Below are positions 1 through 5,194 of a stretch of 5,194 bases of DNA, in pieces. The stretch is taken from contig SKWJ01000215.1 of NCBI GenBank assembly GCA_007128995.1, positions 1 to 5,194 of the forward strand, in the 5' to 3' direction. The notes beneath the pieces are model-generated. The model was not told the origin of the DNA. It saw only the letters and a list, made by a program, of their open reading frames with translations, and did no database searches. Position 1 is the stretch's first letter. Each line of letters starts with the position of its first letter. The DNA comes from Paracoccaceae bacterium (GTDB lineage: Bacteria; Pseudomonadota; Alphaproteobacteria; Rhodobacterales; Rhodobacteraceae). The position numbers were made by a program, and so were the translations under genes.

Positions 1-103
1 CGACCCGCGACGGTGCAGGATCATCGGCAACAGGGTGCAGAACCGGGCCGGGGCCGGGCTGCGCCAGCTGATAGACCCCCCAATGGGCCGCTGTGTAGGG
101 CAT
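1..103 (-). CDS. Molybdopterin-dependent S/N-oxide reductase-like protein, N-terminal fragment (runs off left edge)
   Basis: Only the first 34 codons are present; the rest lies beyond the left edge. The peptide begins MPYTAAHWGVYQL and ends near DDPAPSRV. The Y-TAAHWG-x-Y opening followed by a DPxPS element is the usual N-terminus of the biotin sulfoxide / DMSO / TMAO reductase branch of molybdopterin oxidoreductases, which reduce S- or N-oxides using a bis-MGD molybdenum cofactor. There is no twin-arginine signal before the motif, so this protein would be cytoplasmic, like BisC, rather than periplasmic. The ATG is chosen because an AAGGA Shine-Dalgarno sits 8 nt upstream (112-116). It follows fur on the same strand after a 78-nt gap, so co-transcription is possible, although an operator-like repeat lies in that gap. 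The family call rests on one short motif; substrate and gene name cannot be decided from this fragment. Confidence 0.6.
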   Translation of the reverse strand, partial: MPYTAAHWGVYQLAQPGPGPVLHPVADDPAPSRV

Positions 104-111
104 GAATTACA

Positions 112-116
112 TCCTT
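112..116 (-). promoter_or_regulatory. Ribosome binding site of the molybdoenzyme gene
   Basis: On the minus strand AAGGA lies 8 nt before the ATG at 103-101. It is a good Shine-Dalgarno match and supports translation starting at this ATG. Confidence 0.6.
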
Positions 117-117
117 G

Positions 118-134
118 GGTCAAGGTTGACCTTG
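118..134. repeat. Overlapping inverted repeats upstream of the molybdoenzyme gene (possible operator)
   Basis: Two perfect 6-bp-arm inverted repeats overlap here. GGTCAA-GG-TTGACC spans 118-131 and CAAGGT-TG-ACCTTG spans 121-134, each with a 2-nt centre. They lie just upstream of the Shine-Dalgarno of the molybdoenzyme gene, in the fur-molybdoenzyme gap. The symmetry is seen directly; a role as a repressor or activator site is inference, and no known regulator is assigned. Confidence 0.35.
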
Positions 135-181
135 GTCTGCACCTCACCCGGTTCCGGCCTGCGCGTCAAGCCCCGGGCGCG

Positions 182-592
182 TCAGTCGCGCAGCTTGCGG
201 CCCAGCAATTCCAGCTTGTGCCCTTCCAGCCGATAGCCCAGCCGTCGCGCGATCTTTTCCTGCAAGGCCTCGATCTCGGGGTCGCAGAACTCGATCACCT
301 CGCCTGTCTCCATATCGATCAGATGATCATGATGCGCCCGCTCGCTGTCTTCAAACCGCGCACGTCCATCCCCGAATTCCAGCCGGTCAAGAATGCCTGC
401 CTCTTCCAGCAACTTGACTGTCCGGTAGACCGTCGCCAGTGAAATCCGCGGATCGATCGCATTCGCGCGGGCATGCAACTCTTCGACATTGGGGTGATCT
501 TCCGCATCCTCGATCACCCGCGCGATGGTGCGGCGCTGATCGGTCATCCGCAGCCCCTGCTGCTCTATCCGGTTCAGAATGGATTTGTTCAC
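182..592 (-). CDS. fur: Fur-family metalloregulator (Mur-like alphaproteobacterial Fur)
   Basis: A 136-residue DNA-binding repressor that senses Fe(II) or, in alphaproteobacteria, often Mn(II). From memory it aligns without gaps to E. coli Fur. The winged-helix recognition region is at 51-64 (SLATVYRTVKLLEE). The metal ligands are all kept: H33, E81, H88, H90 and E101 at one site, and H87, D89, E108 and H125 at the other. The C-terminal dimerisation domain runs from about residue 84. The two CxxC cysteines of E. coli Fur (93 and 96) are D93 and T96 here, so the structural zinc site is missing, as in rhizobial and Rhodobacter Fur/Mur proteins. The HHDHLID motif and the lack of an HHH haem motif argue against Irr; the lack of cysteine pairs argues against Zur and PerR. 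The start is GTG; a purine-rich GGGGAAAGG lies close upstream, and this start gives the normal family length. It could equally be named mur; the true metal cannot be read from sequence. Confidence 0.92.
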   Translation of the reverse strand: MNKSILNRIEQQGLRMTDQRRTIARVIEDAEDHPNVEELHARANAIDPRISLATVYRTVKLLEEAGILDRLEFGDGRARFEDSERAHHDHLIDMETGEVIEFCDPEIEALQEKIARRLGYRLEGHKLELLGRKLRD

Positions 593-619
593 AGGCCTTT
601 CCCCGGTCGTCGCAAGGCC

Positions 620-648
620 AGTTTACGCGCTGCGCAGTCCTGTGAAAA
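620..648 (-). promoter_or_regulatory. Possible promoter of fur
   Basis: On the minus strand a -35-like TTTTCA (648-643) is separated by 17 nt from a -10-like TAAACT (625-620). Each box matches the sigma-70 consensus at 4 of 6 bases. Transcription would start near 613, about 20 nt before the GTG of fur. This is consensus matching only. Confidence 0.3.
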
Positions 649-657
649 CCGCAAATC

Positions 658-888
658 GTGCCAGCCCCAACCCTTCGCGCCCTGCCAAGTCAAACCCAAA
701 CTGTTGCGTCCTGCAAGCGCGTTTCGCGAAACGCAAAGAACTCGCGGCTGTGTGATCAAAAACATCGACTCACCGCCTATGATGAACCGCTTGCCCCGAT
801 CCCGCTGCCCGCCGCTGGCTGGCTGCTTCTGGGGGGTGTTGCTGGCCTTGGTGCATTGCGCGCCCGCAGCCGGACACCCAAGGCCTGA
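658..888 (+). CDS. Possible small protein with VPLPA-type C-terminal sorting tag (start uncertain, may be a remnant)
   Basis: This frame encodes up to 76 residues from a GTG at 658. Its last 30 or so residues form a sorting-tag-like tail: IPLPA at 48-52, a hydrophobic stretch AGWLLLGGVAGLGAL at about 53-67, then a basic end with R68, R70, R72 and K75. This is the layout of VPLPA-CTERM / PEP-CTERM tags, which direct exported proteins to a processing enzyme in the inner membrane and are common in Rhodobacteraceae. The stop is followed 27 nt later by a strong intrinsic terminator on the same strand, which argues for a transcribed gene. Against a normal gene, there is no in-frame ATG, no Shine-Dalgarno before the GTG, and no N-terminal signal peptide, which these tags normally require. 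It may be a decayed end of a larger gene, a frameshifted gene, or a tiny membrane protein with a start I cannot place. Confidence 0.35.
   Translation: MPAPTLRALPSQTQTVASCKRVSRNAKNSRLCDQKHRLTAYDEPLAPIPLPAAGWLLLGGVAGLGALRARSRTPKA
719..734. repeat. Perfect 16-bp palindrome (possible operator)
   Basis: GCGTTTCGCGAAACGC reads identically on both strands with no spacer. It lies between fur and chrA, inside the first half of the small sorting-tag frame if that frame begins at 658, or upstream of the gene if its real start is later. Such a symmetric site could bind a dimeric regulator. No specific regulator is recognised, and it does not resemble the Fur or Mur boxes I know. Confidence 0.4.
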
Positions 889-915
889 ATCGCCTGAACC
901 GTTGAAAAGACACAT

Positions 916-942
916 CCCCCTGCCCGCAAGGCAGGGGGTTTT
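916..942 (+). terminator. Intrinsic terminator after the small sorting-tag frame
   Basis: A perfect 9-bp GC-rich stem (CCCCCTGCC at 916-924 with GGCAGGGGG at 930-938), a 5-nt loop CGCAA and a TTTT tail at 939-942. The T run is on the plus strand only, so it ends plus-strand transcripts. That fits the small frame ending at 888 and would shield chrA from upstream readthrough. Confidence 0.85.
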
Positions 943-965
943 CCGGTTGCAGCAGCCCCGCCCTG

Positions 966-994
966 TTGCCCGCGCCCTGTCAATATCCGATACT
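966..994 (+). promoter_or_regulatory. Possible sigma-70 promoter of chrA
   Basis: TTGCCC (966-971) and GATACT (989-994) are separated by 17 nt; each matches consensus at 4 of 6 positions. A start near 1001 would give a leader of about 47 nt that contains the inverted repeats at 1009-1032. It lies after the terminator at 916-942, so chrA needs a promoter in this stretch. Confidence 0.35.
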
Positions 995-1008
995 GACCCC
1001 CGGCAGCC

Positions 1009-1032
1009 CGGACAAGGGCGTCCGTTCTTGTC
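1009..1032. repeat. Inverted repeats in the chrA leader (possible operator or RNA hairpin)
   Basis: GACAAG (1011-1016) and CTTGTC (1027-1032) are perfect 6-bp arms around a 10-nt centre. A second overlapping pair, CGGAC (1009-1013) and GTCCG (1020-1024), could form a competing 5-bp hairpin. They end 15 nt before the chrA ATG. The arms are seen directly; a regulatory role is inference. Confidence 0.3.
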
Positions 1033-1047
1033 ACTTCGCGGGGCTTC

Positions 1048-2277
1048 ATGACAGAGACAGAGACCACCCGAGAGCCCAGCACCCCCAAGGGCCGCCCCGG
1101 CGAAGTTTTCGCAGCATTTCTGAAGCTCGGCCTGACCAGCTTTGGCGGGCCAATCGCGCATCTGGGCTATTTTCGCGATGAACTGGTGCTGCGCAGGCGC
1201 TGGCTGAGTGAACAGGCCTATGCCGATCTGGTCGCCCTGTGCCAGTTTCTTCCCGGTCCCGCATCCTCTCAGGTGGGGTTCGCACTGGGGCTGATGCGCG
1301 CGGGCTGGCTGGGGGCGCTGGCGGCGTTTACCGCCTTCACCCTGCCCTCGGCCCTGATCTTGCTGGCCTTTGCTGCAGGCGCGGCCAGCCTGTCCGGACC
1401 TGTTGGCACCGGAATGATCGACGGGCTGAAACTGGTTGCCGTGGCGATTGTCGCACAAGCTGTCTGGGGCATGGCGCGCACGCTCTGCCCGGACCGCGCC
1501 CGCGCAACAATCGCACTGGGGGCCGTGGCCCTGCTGGCCATCCTGCCCGGCGCGATCGGCATGGCCGGCGCGATCGCGCTGGGGGCGCTGGCAGGGCTGG
1601 GCCTTGGCACACCGGCCCCGACAGGTGCAGACCCGCAGCGCACCGGGCAGACGATGCCCGTGTCACGCCGAATCGGCCTGATCGCGCTTGCAACGTTTCT
1701 GCTGCTGCTCGTGCTTTTGCCGCTGGCCGCCGGGCTGGGCCAGAGTTTCGCTGTCATCGACAGTTTTTTCCGTGCCGGTGCACTGGTCCTCGGGGGCGGC
1801 CATGTGGTGCTGCCGCTTTTGCAGGCCGAAGTGGTCGCGCCGGGCTGGGTATCGGCGGACAGTTTTCTTGCCGGATACGGGGCCGCGCAGGCTGTTCCCG
1901 GCCCTCTTTTCACGGTCGCGGCCTATCTGGGCGCTGTCCTTGGCCCAGGGCCCAACGGGCTGGCCGGGGCGGCTTTGGCCCTTGGCGCAATATTCCTGCC
2001 CGGCTTCCTGCTTCTGATCGGGGTTCTGCCCTTCTGGGACAGGTTTCGCCAGATGGCCCGCGCTCAGCGGCTGATGCAGGGGGCCAATGCCGCCGTTGTG
2101 GGTATTCTGGGCGCAGCGCTCTATGACCCGGTCTTTACCAGCGCCGTGCAGGGCATGCCCGATTTCGCCCTCGCGCTTGGGTGTTTTCTGGCGCTCAGCC
2201 TGTGGAAAGCACCGCCATGGGCGGTCGTGCTGGCTGCCGCCCTGGGCGGCGCAGCCCTGTCCCTTGCCGGGCTTTGA
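1048..2277 (+). CDS. chrA: Chromate transporter ChrA, two-domain (long-chain) type
   Basis: A 409-residue inner-membrane transporter of the CHR superfamily; characterised members expel chromate from the cytoplasm using the proton motive force. It has the two homologous CHR halves of the long-chain type. In the N half, GLTSFGGPIAHLG (28-40), WLSE (52-55) and FLPGPASSQVG (67-77) carry the signature. The C half repeats it as LVLGGGHVVLPLLQAE (247-261ish), WVS (267-269) and AVPGPLFTVAAYLG (282-295). About ten to twelve hydrophobic segments are visible, with a polar linker around 190-208 joining the halves. The length is normal for the family. The ATG at 1048 has only a weak GGGG Shine-Dalgarno, but no better start precedes the conserved region. 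The gene stands alone, framed by terminators on both sides; no chrB-like regulator is seen. The substrate is inferred from the family and could be another oxyanion. Confidence 0.95.
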   Translation: MTETETTREPSTPKGRPGEVFAAFLKLGLTSFGGPIAHLGYFRDELVLRRRWLSEQAYADLVALCQFLPGPASSQVGFALGLMRAGWLGALAAFTAFTLPSALILLAFAAGAASLSGPVGTGMIDGLKLVAVAIVAQAVWGMARTLCPDRARATIALGAVALLAILPGAIGMAGAIALGALAGLGLGTPAPTGADPQRTGQTMPVSRRIGLIALATFLLLLVLLPLAAGLGQSFAVIDSFFRAGALVLGGGHVVLPLLQAEVVAPGWVSADSFLAGYGAAQAVPGPLFTVAAYLGAVLGPGPNGLAGAALALGAIFLPGFLLLIGVLPFWDRFRQMARAQRLMQGANAAVVGILGAALYDPVFTSAVQGMPDFALALGCFLALSLWKAPPWAVVLAAALGGAALSLAGL

Positions 2278-2332
2278 TCTGCGCAAGGGAACAGCCAGCG
2301 AAGCAAACCGGCCTTCCAGATACCTGAAATGC

Positions 2333-2362
2333 AAAAACCCCCGCCGAAAGGCAGGGGCTTTT
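2333..2362. terminator. Bidirectional terminator shared by chrA and tRNA-Asp
   Basis: The stem pairs CCCC (2338-2341) with GGGG (2354-2357) and GCC (2343-2345) with GGC (2350-2352) around a GAAA loop, with one internal C/A mismatch. On the plus strand it is followed by CTTTT; on the minus strand by TTTTT. It therefore can end chrA transcripts from the left and tRNA-Asp (and any pssA readthrough) from the right. Confidence 0.8.
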
Positions 2363-2367
2363 GAATA

Positions 2368-2444
2368 TGGCGCGGTTGACGGGGCTCGAACCCGCGACCC
2401 CCGGCGTGACAGGCCGGTACTCTAACCAACTGAGCTACAACCGC
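2368..2444 (-). tRNA. tRNA-Asp (GUC)
   Basis: A 77-nt cloverleaf with encoded CCA. The acceptor stem GCGGTTG pairs with CAACCGC, followed by discriminator G73, an aspartate identity base, and CCA at 2370-2368. The D arm begins TAGCTCAGTTGG, the anticodon stem is CCGGC/GCCGG around loop CTGTCAC, giving anticodon GTC at 2410-2408, and the T arm contains GGTTCGA. All expected bases are present, so it should be functional. The U33-G34-U35 loop is the recognition element for queuosine insertion by Tgt, which is encoded upstream on the same strand. Confidence 0.97.
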
Positions 2445-2455
2445 GCGATGTGGGC

Positions 2456-2484
2456 GGAATAGGGCTTCTGATCCGGCCCGTCAA
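2456..2484 (-). promoter_or_regulatory. Promoter of tRNA-Asp
   Basis: On the minus strand TTGACG (2484-2479, 5 of 6 consensus bases) is followed after exactly 17 nt by TATTCC (2461-2456). Transcription would begin near 2449, only a few bases before the mature tRNA 5' end at 2444, as is common for bacterial tRNA genes. The -35 is strong, the -10 modest. Confidence 0.55.
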
Positions 2485-2515
2485 GCCAAAAGCGTCATGA
2501 AATCTGCCCCGGATC
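2470..2515. repeat. 7-bp inverted repeat across the pssA-tRNA gap
   Basis: GATCCGG (2470-2476) and CCGGATC (2509-2515) are perfect inverted copies 32 nt apart; the -35 box of the tRNA promoter lies between them. With no T run after it and a long loop, it is a poor terminator for pssA. It may be a chance repeat. Confidence 0.25.
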
Positions 2516-2523
2516 GGCAAAAT

Positions 2524-3255
2524 TCATGCGCCCAGCCCGCGCCGCCTGCGCCGGAACGCCAACCAGCCCAGAACCGCCAGATAGACCAGATCGGCCACCA
2601 CCAGCGTTGCCCATGTCCGCAGAAACAAAAGCCCCACAAAGGCACTCATCGCGACCATCACCCAGATCGCATTGTCCCGCGCAATGCGCACTGCCTTCAG
2701 CGACGGCGTTGGCAGGCGCGAGATCATCAACAGCCCCACCCCCGCCAGATACAGCGCCACCAACAGCGGCGCGCGCGTCACATCCACCAGTTCGGACAGT
2801 CCCAGATAGACTGGCAACAATCCCAACATCGCCCCCGCAGGCGCAGGCACGCCCACGAAATGACGTGTCGCCGCCCCGTCCGGTGCCCCGCGCGAGATAT
2901 TGAACCGCGCCAGCCGCAGACAGCCACAGACCGCAAATACCAGAACAAAGACCCAGCCAAGCCCGGCCATCGGCCCGGACAGTGCATAGCCAAAGACCAG
3001 AATCCCCGGCGCCACCCCGAAACTGACAAAATCCGCGAAACTGTCCAGCTCTGCACCAAAGGAACTGGTGGCATTCAGCGTGCGCGCCAACATGCCGTCA
3101 AACCCGTCCATCACGGCGGCAAAGATGATCAGCGCCGCCGCCAGTTCATAGCGTTCATCAAAGGTGAACCGGATCGCGCTCAGGCCCGCGCACATGCCCA
3201 GAATGGTGACCAGATTTGGCACAAGCTGCAGCAGCGATAGCCGGTCGCGCGCCAT
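2524..3255 (-). CDS. pssA: CDP-diacylglycerol--serine O-phosphatidyltransferase (phosphatidylserine synthase, type II)
   Basis: A 243-residue integral membrane enzyme that transfers the phosphatidyl group from CDP-diacylglycerol to L-serine, giving phosphatidylserine and CMP. It carries the CDP-alcohol phosphotransferase signature in full: D50-x2-D53-G54-x2-A57-R58-x8-G67-x3-D71-x3-D75, where the aspartates bind the catalytic metal. About six to eight hydrophobic segments follow from residue 11 to 233, and the protein ends in a basic tail (five arginines at 235-239). The separate choice of pssA over pgsA or pcs rests on overall resemblance to PssA (PNLVTILGMCAG start, RLARFN at 114-119) and on psd next door. 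Its ATG lies 3 nt after the psd stop and has only a weak GAGG upstream, so translation is probably coupled to psd. No intrinsic terminator follows; transcripts may run into tRNA-Asp. Confidence 0.94.
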   Translation of the reverse strand: MARDRLSLLQLVPNLVTILGMCAGLSAIRFTFDERYELAAALIIFAAVMDGFDGMLARTLNATSSFGAELDSFADFVSFGVAPGILVFGYALSGPMAGLGWVFVLVFAVCGCLRLARFNISRGAPDGAATRHFVGVPAPAGAMLGLLPVYLGLSELVDVTRAPLLVALYLAGVGLLMISRLPTPSLKAVRIARDNAIWVMVAMSAFVGLLFLRTWATLVVADLVYLAVLGWLAFRRRRRGLGA

Positions 3256-3258
3256 CGC

Positions 3259-3957
3259 TCAGCGGGCCTCGGCCAGCCGGCGCGGCTCGGCACTCGTCAG
3301 ATCGGCAATCACGGTTTCAGCCGAGATCATGGTCTGGCCCAGCGCCACCAGCGGCGCCACGCCATCGGGCAGATAGACATCGACGCGGCTGCCGAATCGG
3401 ATCATCCCGAAGCGCGCACCGGTGGGCAGTTCCGCGCCCTCTTCGACCTCGCACAGGATCCGCCGCGCCACCAGTCCGGCAATCTGCACCACGGCAATCT
3501 TGCGTCCATCGGCCATCTCGATCGCCATCGAATTGCGTTCATTGTCCACGCTGGCCTTGTCCAGCGACGCATTCAGAAACTTCCCCGGCCGATAGGCGAT
3601 TTTCGTGATCCGCCCGCCGATGGGCGCACGGTTCACATGGCAGTTGAACACATTCATGAACACCGACACGCGGGTCAGGGGCGCATCGCCCATTTCCAGC
3701 TCGGCAGGCGGCACGGCTGGTTCAATCAGCGAAATCACCCCATCTGCCGGGCTGACCAGCAACCCCTCGCGGATGGGCGTCTGGCGTTCCGGATCGCGGA
3801 AGAAATAGTAACACCAGACCGTCAGCCCCAGCCCCAGCCAGCCCAGCGGCTGCCAGATCAGGAACAGCACCACGGCCACCGCCGCAAAGATCCCGATAAA
3901 CTTGTAGCCTTCCCGGTGGATCGGCTTCACCACGGTCGACAGCATGTCCTGTGCCAT
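3259..3957 (-). CDS. psd: Phosphatidylserine decarboxylase proenzyme (short form)
   Basis: A 232-residue proenzyme that decarboxylates phosphatidylserine to phosphatidylethanolamine at the inner membrane. It cleaves itself between G189 and S190 in the FGS motif (188-190), leaving a beta chain of 1-189 and an alpha chain of 190-232 whose N-terminal serine becomes the pyruvoyl cofactor. Other family residues are visible: D72 in SPADG (69-73), H107 in NVFNCHVNR (102-110), and YYFFRDP (50-56). A hydrophobic region at about 20-52 can anchor it in the membrane. The length and the FGS rather than LGST site fit the short Psd subfamily common in alphaproteobacteria. The ATG is supported by a GGGGG-type Shine-Dalgarno 6 nt upstream, placed just after the tgt stop. 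It sits between tgt (16-nt gap) and pssA (3-nt gap) and uses the PssA product. Confidence 0.95.
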   Translation of the reverse strand: MAQDMLSTVVKPIHREGYKFIGIFAAVAVVLFLIWQPLGWLGLGLTVWCYYFFRDPERQTPIREGLLVSPADGVISLIEPAVPPAELEMGDAPLTRVSVFMNVFNCHVNRAPIGGRITKIAYRPGKFLNASLDKASVDNERNSMAIEMADGRKIAVVQIAGLVARRILCEVEEGAELPTGARFGMIRFGSRVDVYLPDGVAPLVALGQTMISAETVIADLTSAEPRRLAEAR

Positions 3958-3963
3958 TCAAGG

Positions 3964-3971
3964 CCCCCTTT
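3964..3971 (-). promoter_or_regulatory. Ribosome binding site of psd
   Basis: On the minus strand AAAGGGGG ends 6 nt before the psd ATG and lies wholly within the 16-nt gap after the tgt stop. It supports this ATG and independent initiation of psd within the operon. Confidence 0.6.
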
Positions 3972-3973
3972 GT

Positions 3974-5098
3974 TCAAACTGGCGCGATATCGCCCTGAGT
4001 GCGGCGCGCATGGAACTCTGCCACGAAGGCGGCCAGTGTCCCGCCCGCAATGGCGCTGCGCAACCCTTCCATCAGGCGCTGGTAATAACGCAGATTGTGC
4101 CAGGTCAACAGCATCGAGCCGATAATCTCATCGGATTTGATCACATGATGCAGATACGCGCGGCTGAACCCGGTGCAGGCCGGGCAGTCGCAGCCCTCTT
4201 CCAGTGGGCGCGGATCATCGCGGTGGCGGGCATTGCGCAGATTGACCGGCCCGCGCGCTGTCCAGCCCTGCCCCGTCCGCCCGGATCGTGACGGCAACAC
4301 GCAGTCGAACATGTCCACACCGCGCTCCACCGCGCCGACAATATCATCGGGCTTGCCCACCCCCATCAGATAGCGCGGCTTGTCCTCGGGCAATTGGCCG
4401 GGCGCATAGTCCAGCACTCCCAGCATCGCCTCTTGCCCCTCGCCCACGGCCAGCCCGCCAAGGGCATAGCCGTCAAACCCGATCGCGCGCAGCGCCTCGG
4501 CCGATTCGGCGCGCAGGTCGGGCTCCAGCCCGCCTTGCTGAATGCCGAACAGGGCATGGCCCGGACGGTCGCCAAAGGCATCGCGCGACCGCTGCGCCCA
4601 GCGCATCGACAAGCGCATCGAGGCGGCAATGGCCGCACGGTCCGCCGGCAGGGCCGGGCATTCGTCAAAGGCCATCACGATATCCGACCCCAGCAGCCGC
4701 TGAATTTCCATCGACCGCTCGGGCGTCAGCATATGGCGCGATCCGTCAATGTGGCTGGCAAAGCGGACACCCTCTTCGGAAAGCTTGCGCAAACCGGCCA
4801 GCGACATCACCTGAAACCCGCCCGAATCCGTCAGAATCGGGCGGTCCCAGTTCATGAACCGGTGCAACCCGCCCAGCGCGGCAATCCGTTCTGCCGTGGG
4901 GCGCAGCATCAGATGATAGGTATTTCCCAGCAGGATATCCGCGCCCGTCTGGCGCACCTGTTCGGGCATCATCGCCTTGACAGTGGCCGCCGTGCCCACA
5001 GGCATGAACGCAGGTGTGCGAATCTCTCCGCGCGGCGTTTCGATAACCCCGCTGCGCGCGCGCCCGTCCCGCGCGGAAATCCTGAATCCGAACCCCAT
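3974..5098 (-). CDS. tgt: Queuine/preQ1 tRNA-guanine(34) transglycosylase
   Basis: A 374-residue cytoplasmic TIM-barrel enzyme that swaps G34 of GUN-anticodon tRNAs (Asp, Asn, His, Tyr) for preQ1, a step of queuosine synthesis. Counting from the chosen ATG, visible motifs are LLGNTYHL (56-63), the general acid/base D91 in TDSGGFQV, D145 and C147 in [13 protein letters not shown] (213-220), the nucleophile D265 in [10 protein letters not shown], and the zinc ligands C303, C305, C308 and H334. C147 and the valine in LAVGE correspond to the residues that fit preQ1 in bacterial enzymes, as opposed to queuine in eukaryotic ones. The ATG at 5098 is chosen because an AGGGGG lies 8 nt upstream, MGFGFRI is a usual start, and the length equals that of E. 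coli Tgt within one residue. The frame stays open upstream, but those residues are low-complexity and not Tgt-like. First gene of the tgt-psd-pssA operon. Confidence 0.97.
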   Translation of the reverse strand: MGFGFRISARDGRARSGVIETPRGEIRTPAFMPVGTAATVKAMMPEQVRQTGADILLGNTYHLMLRPTAERIAALGGLHRFMNWDRPILTDSGGFQVMSLAGLRKLSEEGVRFASHIDGSRHMLTPERSMEIQRLLGSDIVMAFDECPALPADRAAIAASMRLSMRWAQRSRDAFGDRPGHALFGIQQGGLEPDLRAESAEALRAIGFDGYALGGLAVGEGQEAMLGVLDYAPGQLPEDKPRYLMGVGKPDDIVGAVERGVDMFDCVLPSRSGRTGQGWTARGPVNLRNARHRDDPRPLEEGCDCPACTGFSRAYLHHVIKSDEIIGSMLLTWHNLRYYQRLMEGLRSAIAGGTLAAFVAEFHARRTQGDIAPV

Positions 5099-5194
5099 TG
5101 TGCAAGCCCCCTGCCTTGTGTCACGTCCCTTTGCCGCAAATCCGCTGCCCTGCCAAGCCCGACCCCAAGACACCCCGACAGGGTTCGGCCTGCG
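5099..5194. other. Upstream region of tgt
   Basis: Minus-strand leader of tgt. It holds an AAGGCAGGGGG ribosome binding site (5117-5107), 8 nt before the ATG. No recognisable end of queA, the usual tgt partner, is visible in any minus-strand frame, and I see no convincing promoter; the promoter may lie beyond the right edge. Confidence 0.45.

Noticed and set aside
104..116. A start-stop ATG-TAA overlapping the Shine-Dalgarno of the molybdoenzyme gene on the minus strand
   Set aside because: It has no ribosome binding site of its own and is most simply a chance overlap with the AAGGATG sequence.
779..1051. An ATG-ATG start at 779 giving a signal-peptide-like N-terminus in a second plus-strand frame
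   Set aside because: It has no Shine-Dalgarno, reads through the strong terminator at 916-942, and the rest of the frame looks like non-coding sequence; the sorting-tag frame fits the terminator better.
589..1458. A long open frame on the minus strand (289 codons) opposite chrA's start and the intergenic region
   Set aside because: Its composition is glutamine-, glycine- and arginine-rich with no family motif, and it overlaps the clearly real chrA and the terminator; it is a GC-driven shadow.
1239..2126. A 295-codon plus-strand frame inside chrA in another phase
   Set aside because: It is rich in Arg, Gly and Ala with no recognisable domain, while chrA carries clear CHR signatures throughout.
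2278..2444. tRNA-Asp 3' end as an integration site for an island carrying chrA
   Set aside because: No direct copy of the tRNA 3' end occurs on the far side of chrA, no integrase is present, and chrA's base composition matches its neighbours.
2497..3240. A 247-codon plus-strand frame opposite pssA
   Set aside because: It is dominated by Gln, Arg, His and Pro, as expected from the reverse of a membrane protein gene; pssA on the other strand has the full catalytic signature.
1..5194. CRISPR arrays, insertion sequences, phage or toxin-antitoxin genes
   Set aside because: No spaced direct repeats, transposase-like frames, terminal inverted repeats or paired small toxin-antitoxin frames were found on reading both strands.

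Overview
This is a GC-rich, gene-dense chromosomal window whose genes look alphaproteobacterial, most likely Rhodobacterales (Rhodobacter/Roseobacter-type). The support is a Fur protein of the Mur-like alphaproteobacterial kind with no CxxC zinc knuckle, a VPLPA-type C-terminal sorting tag typical of Rhodobacteraceae, a short PssA and short Psd of the alphaproteobacterial type, and a strong G/C third-position bias. No mobile element, CRISPR array, phage gene or origin was seen. This is a taxonomic inference from gene character, not from a marker search.

Left part, minus strand (1-592): the first 34 codons of a molybdopterin S/N-oxide reductase-like gene run off the left edge, preceded by a Fur-family regulator that reads towards it. 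Between fur and chrA lie 455 bases. They hold a possible fur promoter, a small plus-strand reading frame ending in an IPLPA-type sorting tag and followed at once by a strong intrinsic terminator, a perfect 16-bp palindrome, and a possible chrA promoter with short inverted repeats.

Middle, plus strand (1048-2277): a full-length, two-domain ChrA chromate transporter. It ends at a terminator (about 2333-2362) that also serves the convergent minus-strand tRNA-Asp(GUC), which has its own good promoter.

Right part, minus strand (2524-5098): tgt, psd and pssA are tightly packed (16-nt and 3-nt gaps) and almost certainly one operon. Tgt puts preQ1 into GUN-anticodon tRNAs. PssA makes phosphatidylserine and Psd decarboxylates it to phosphatidylethanolamine, so those two are consecutive steps of one pathway. 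The tRNA-Asp downstream of the operon has the U33-G34-U35 loop that Tgt recognises.

Overall this is mostly housekeeping and stress-response sequence, and I see no clear new system. The points most worth a second look are the orphan sorting-tag reading frame with its own terminator and the operator-like inverted repeats in the intergenic regions.
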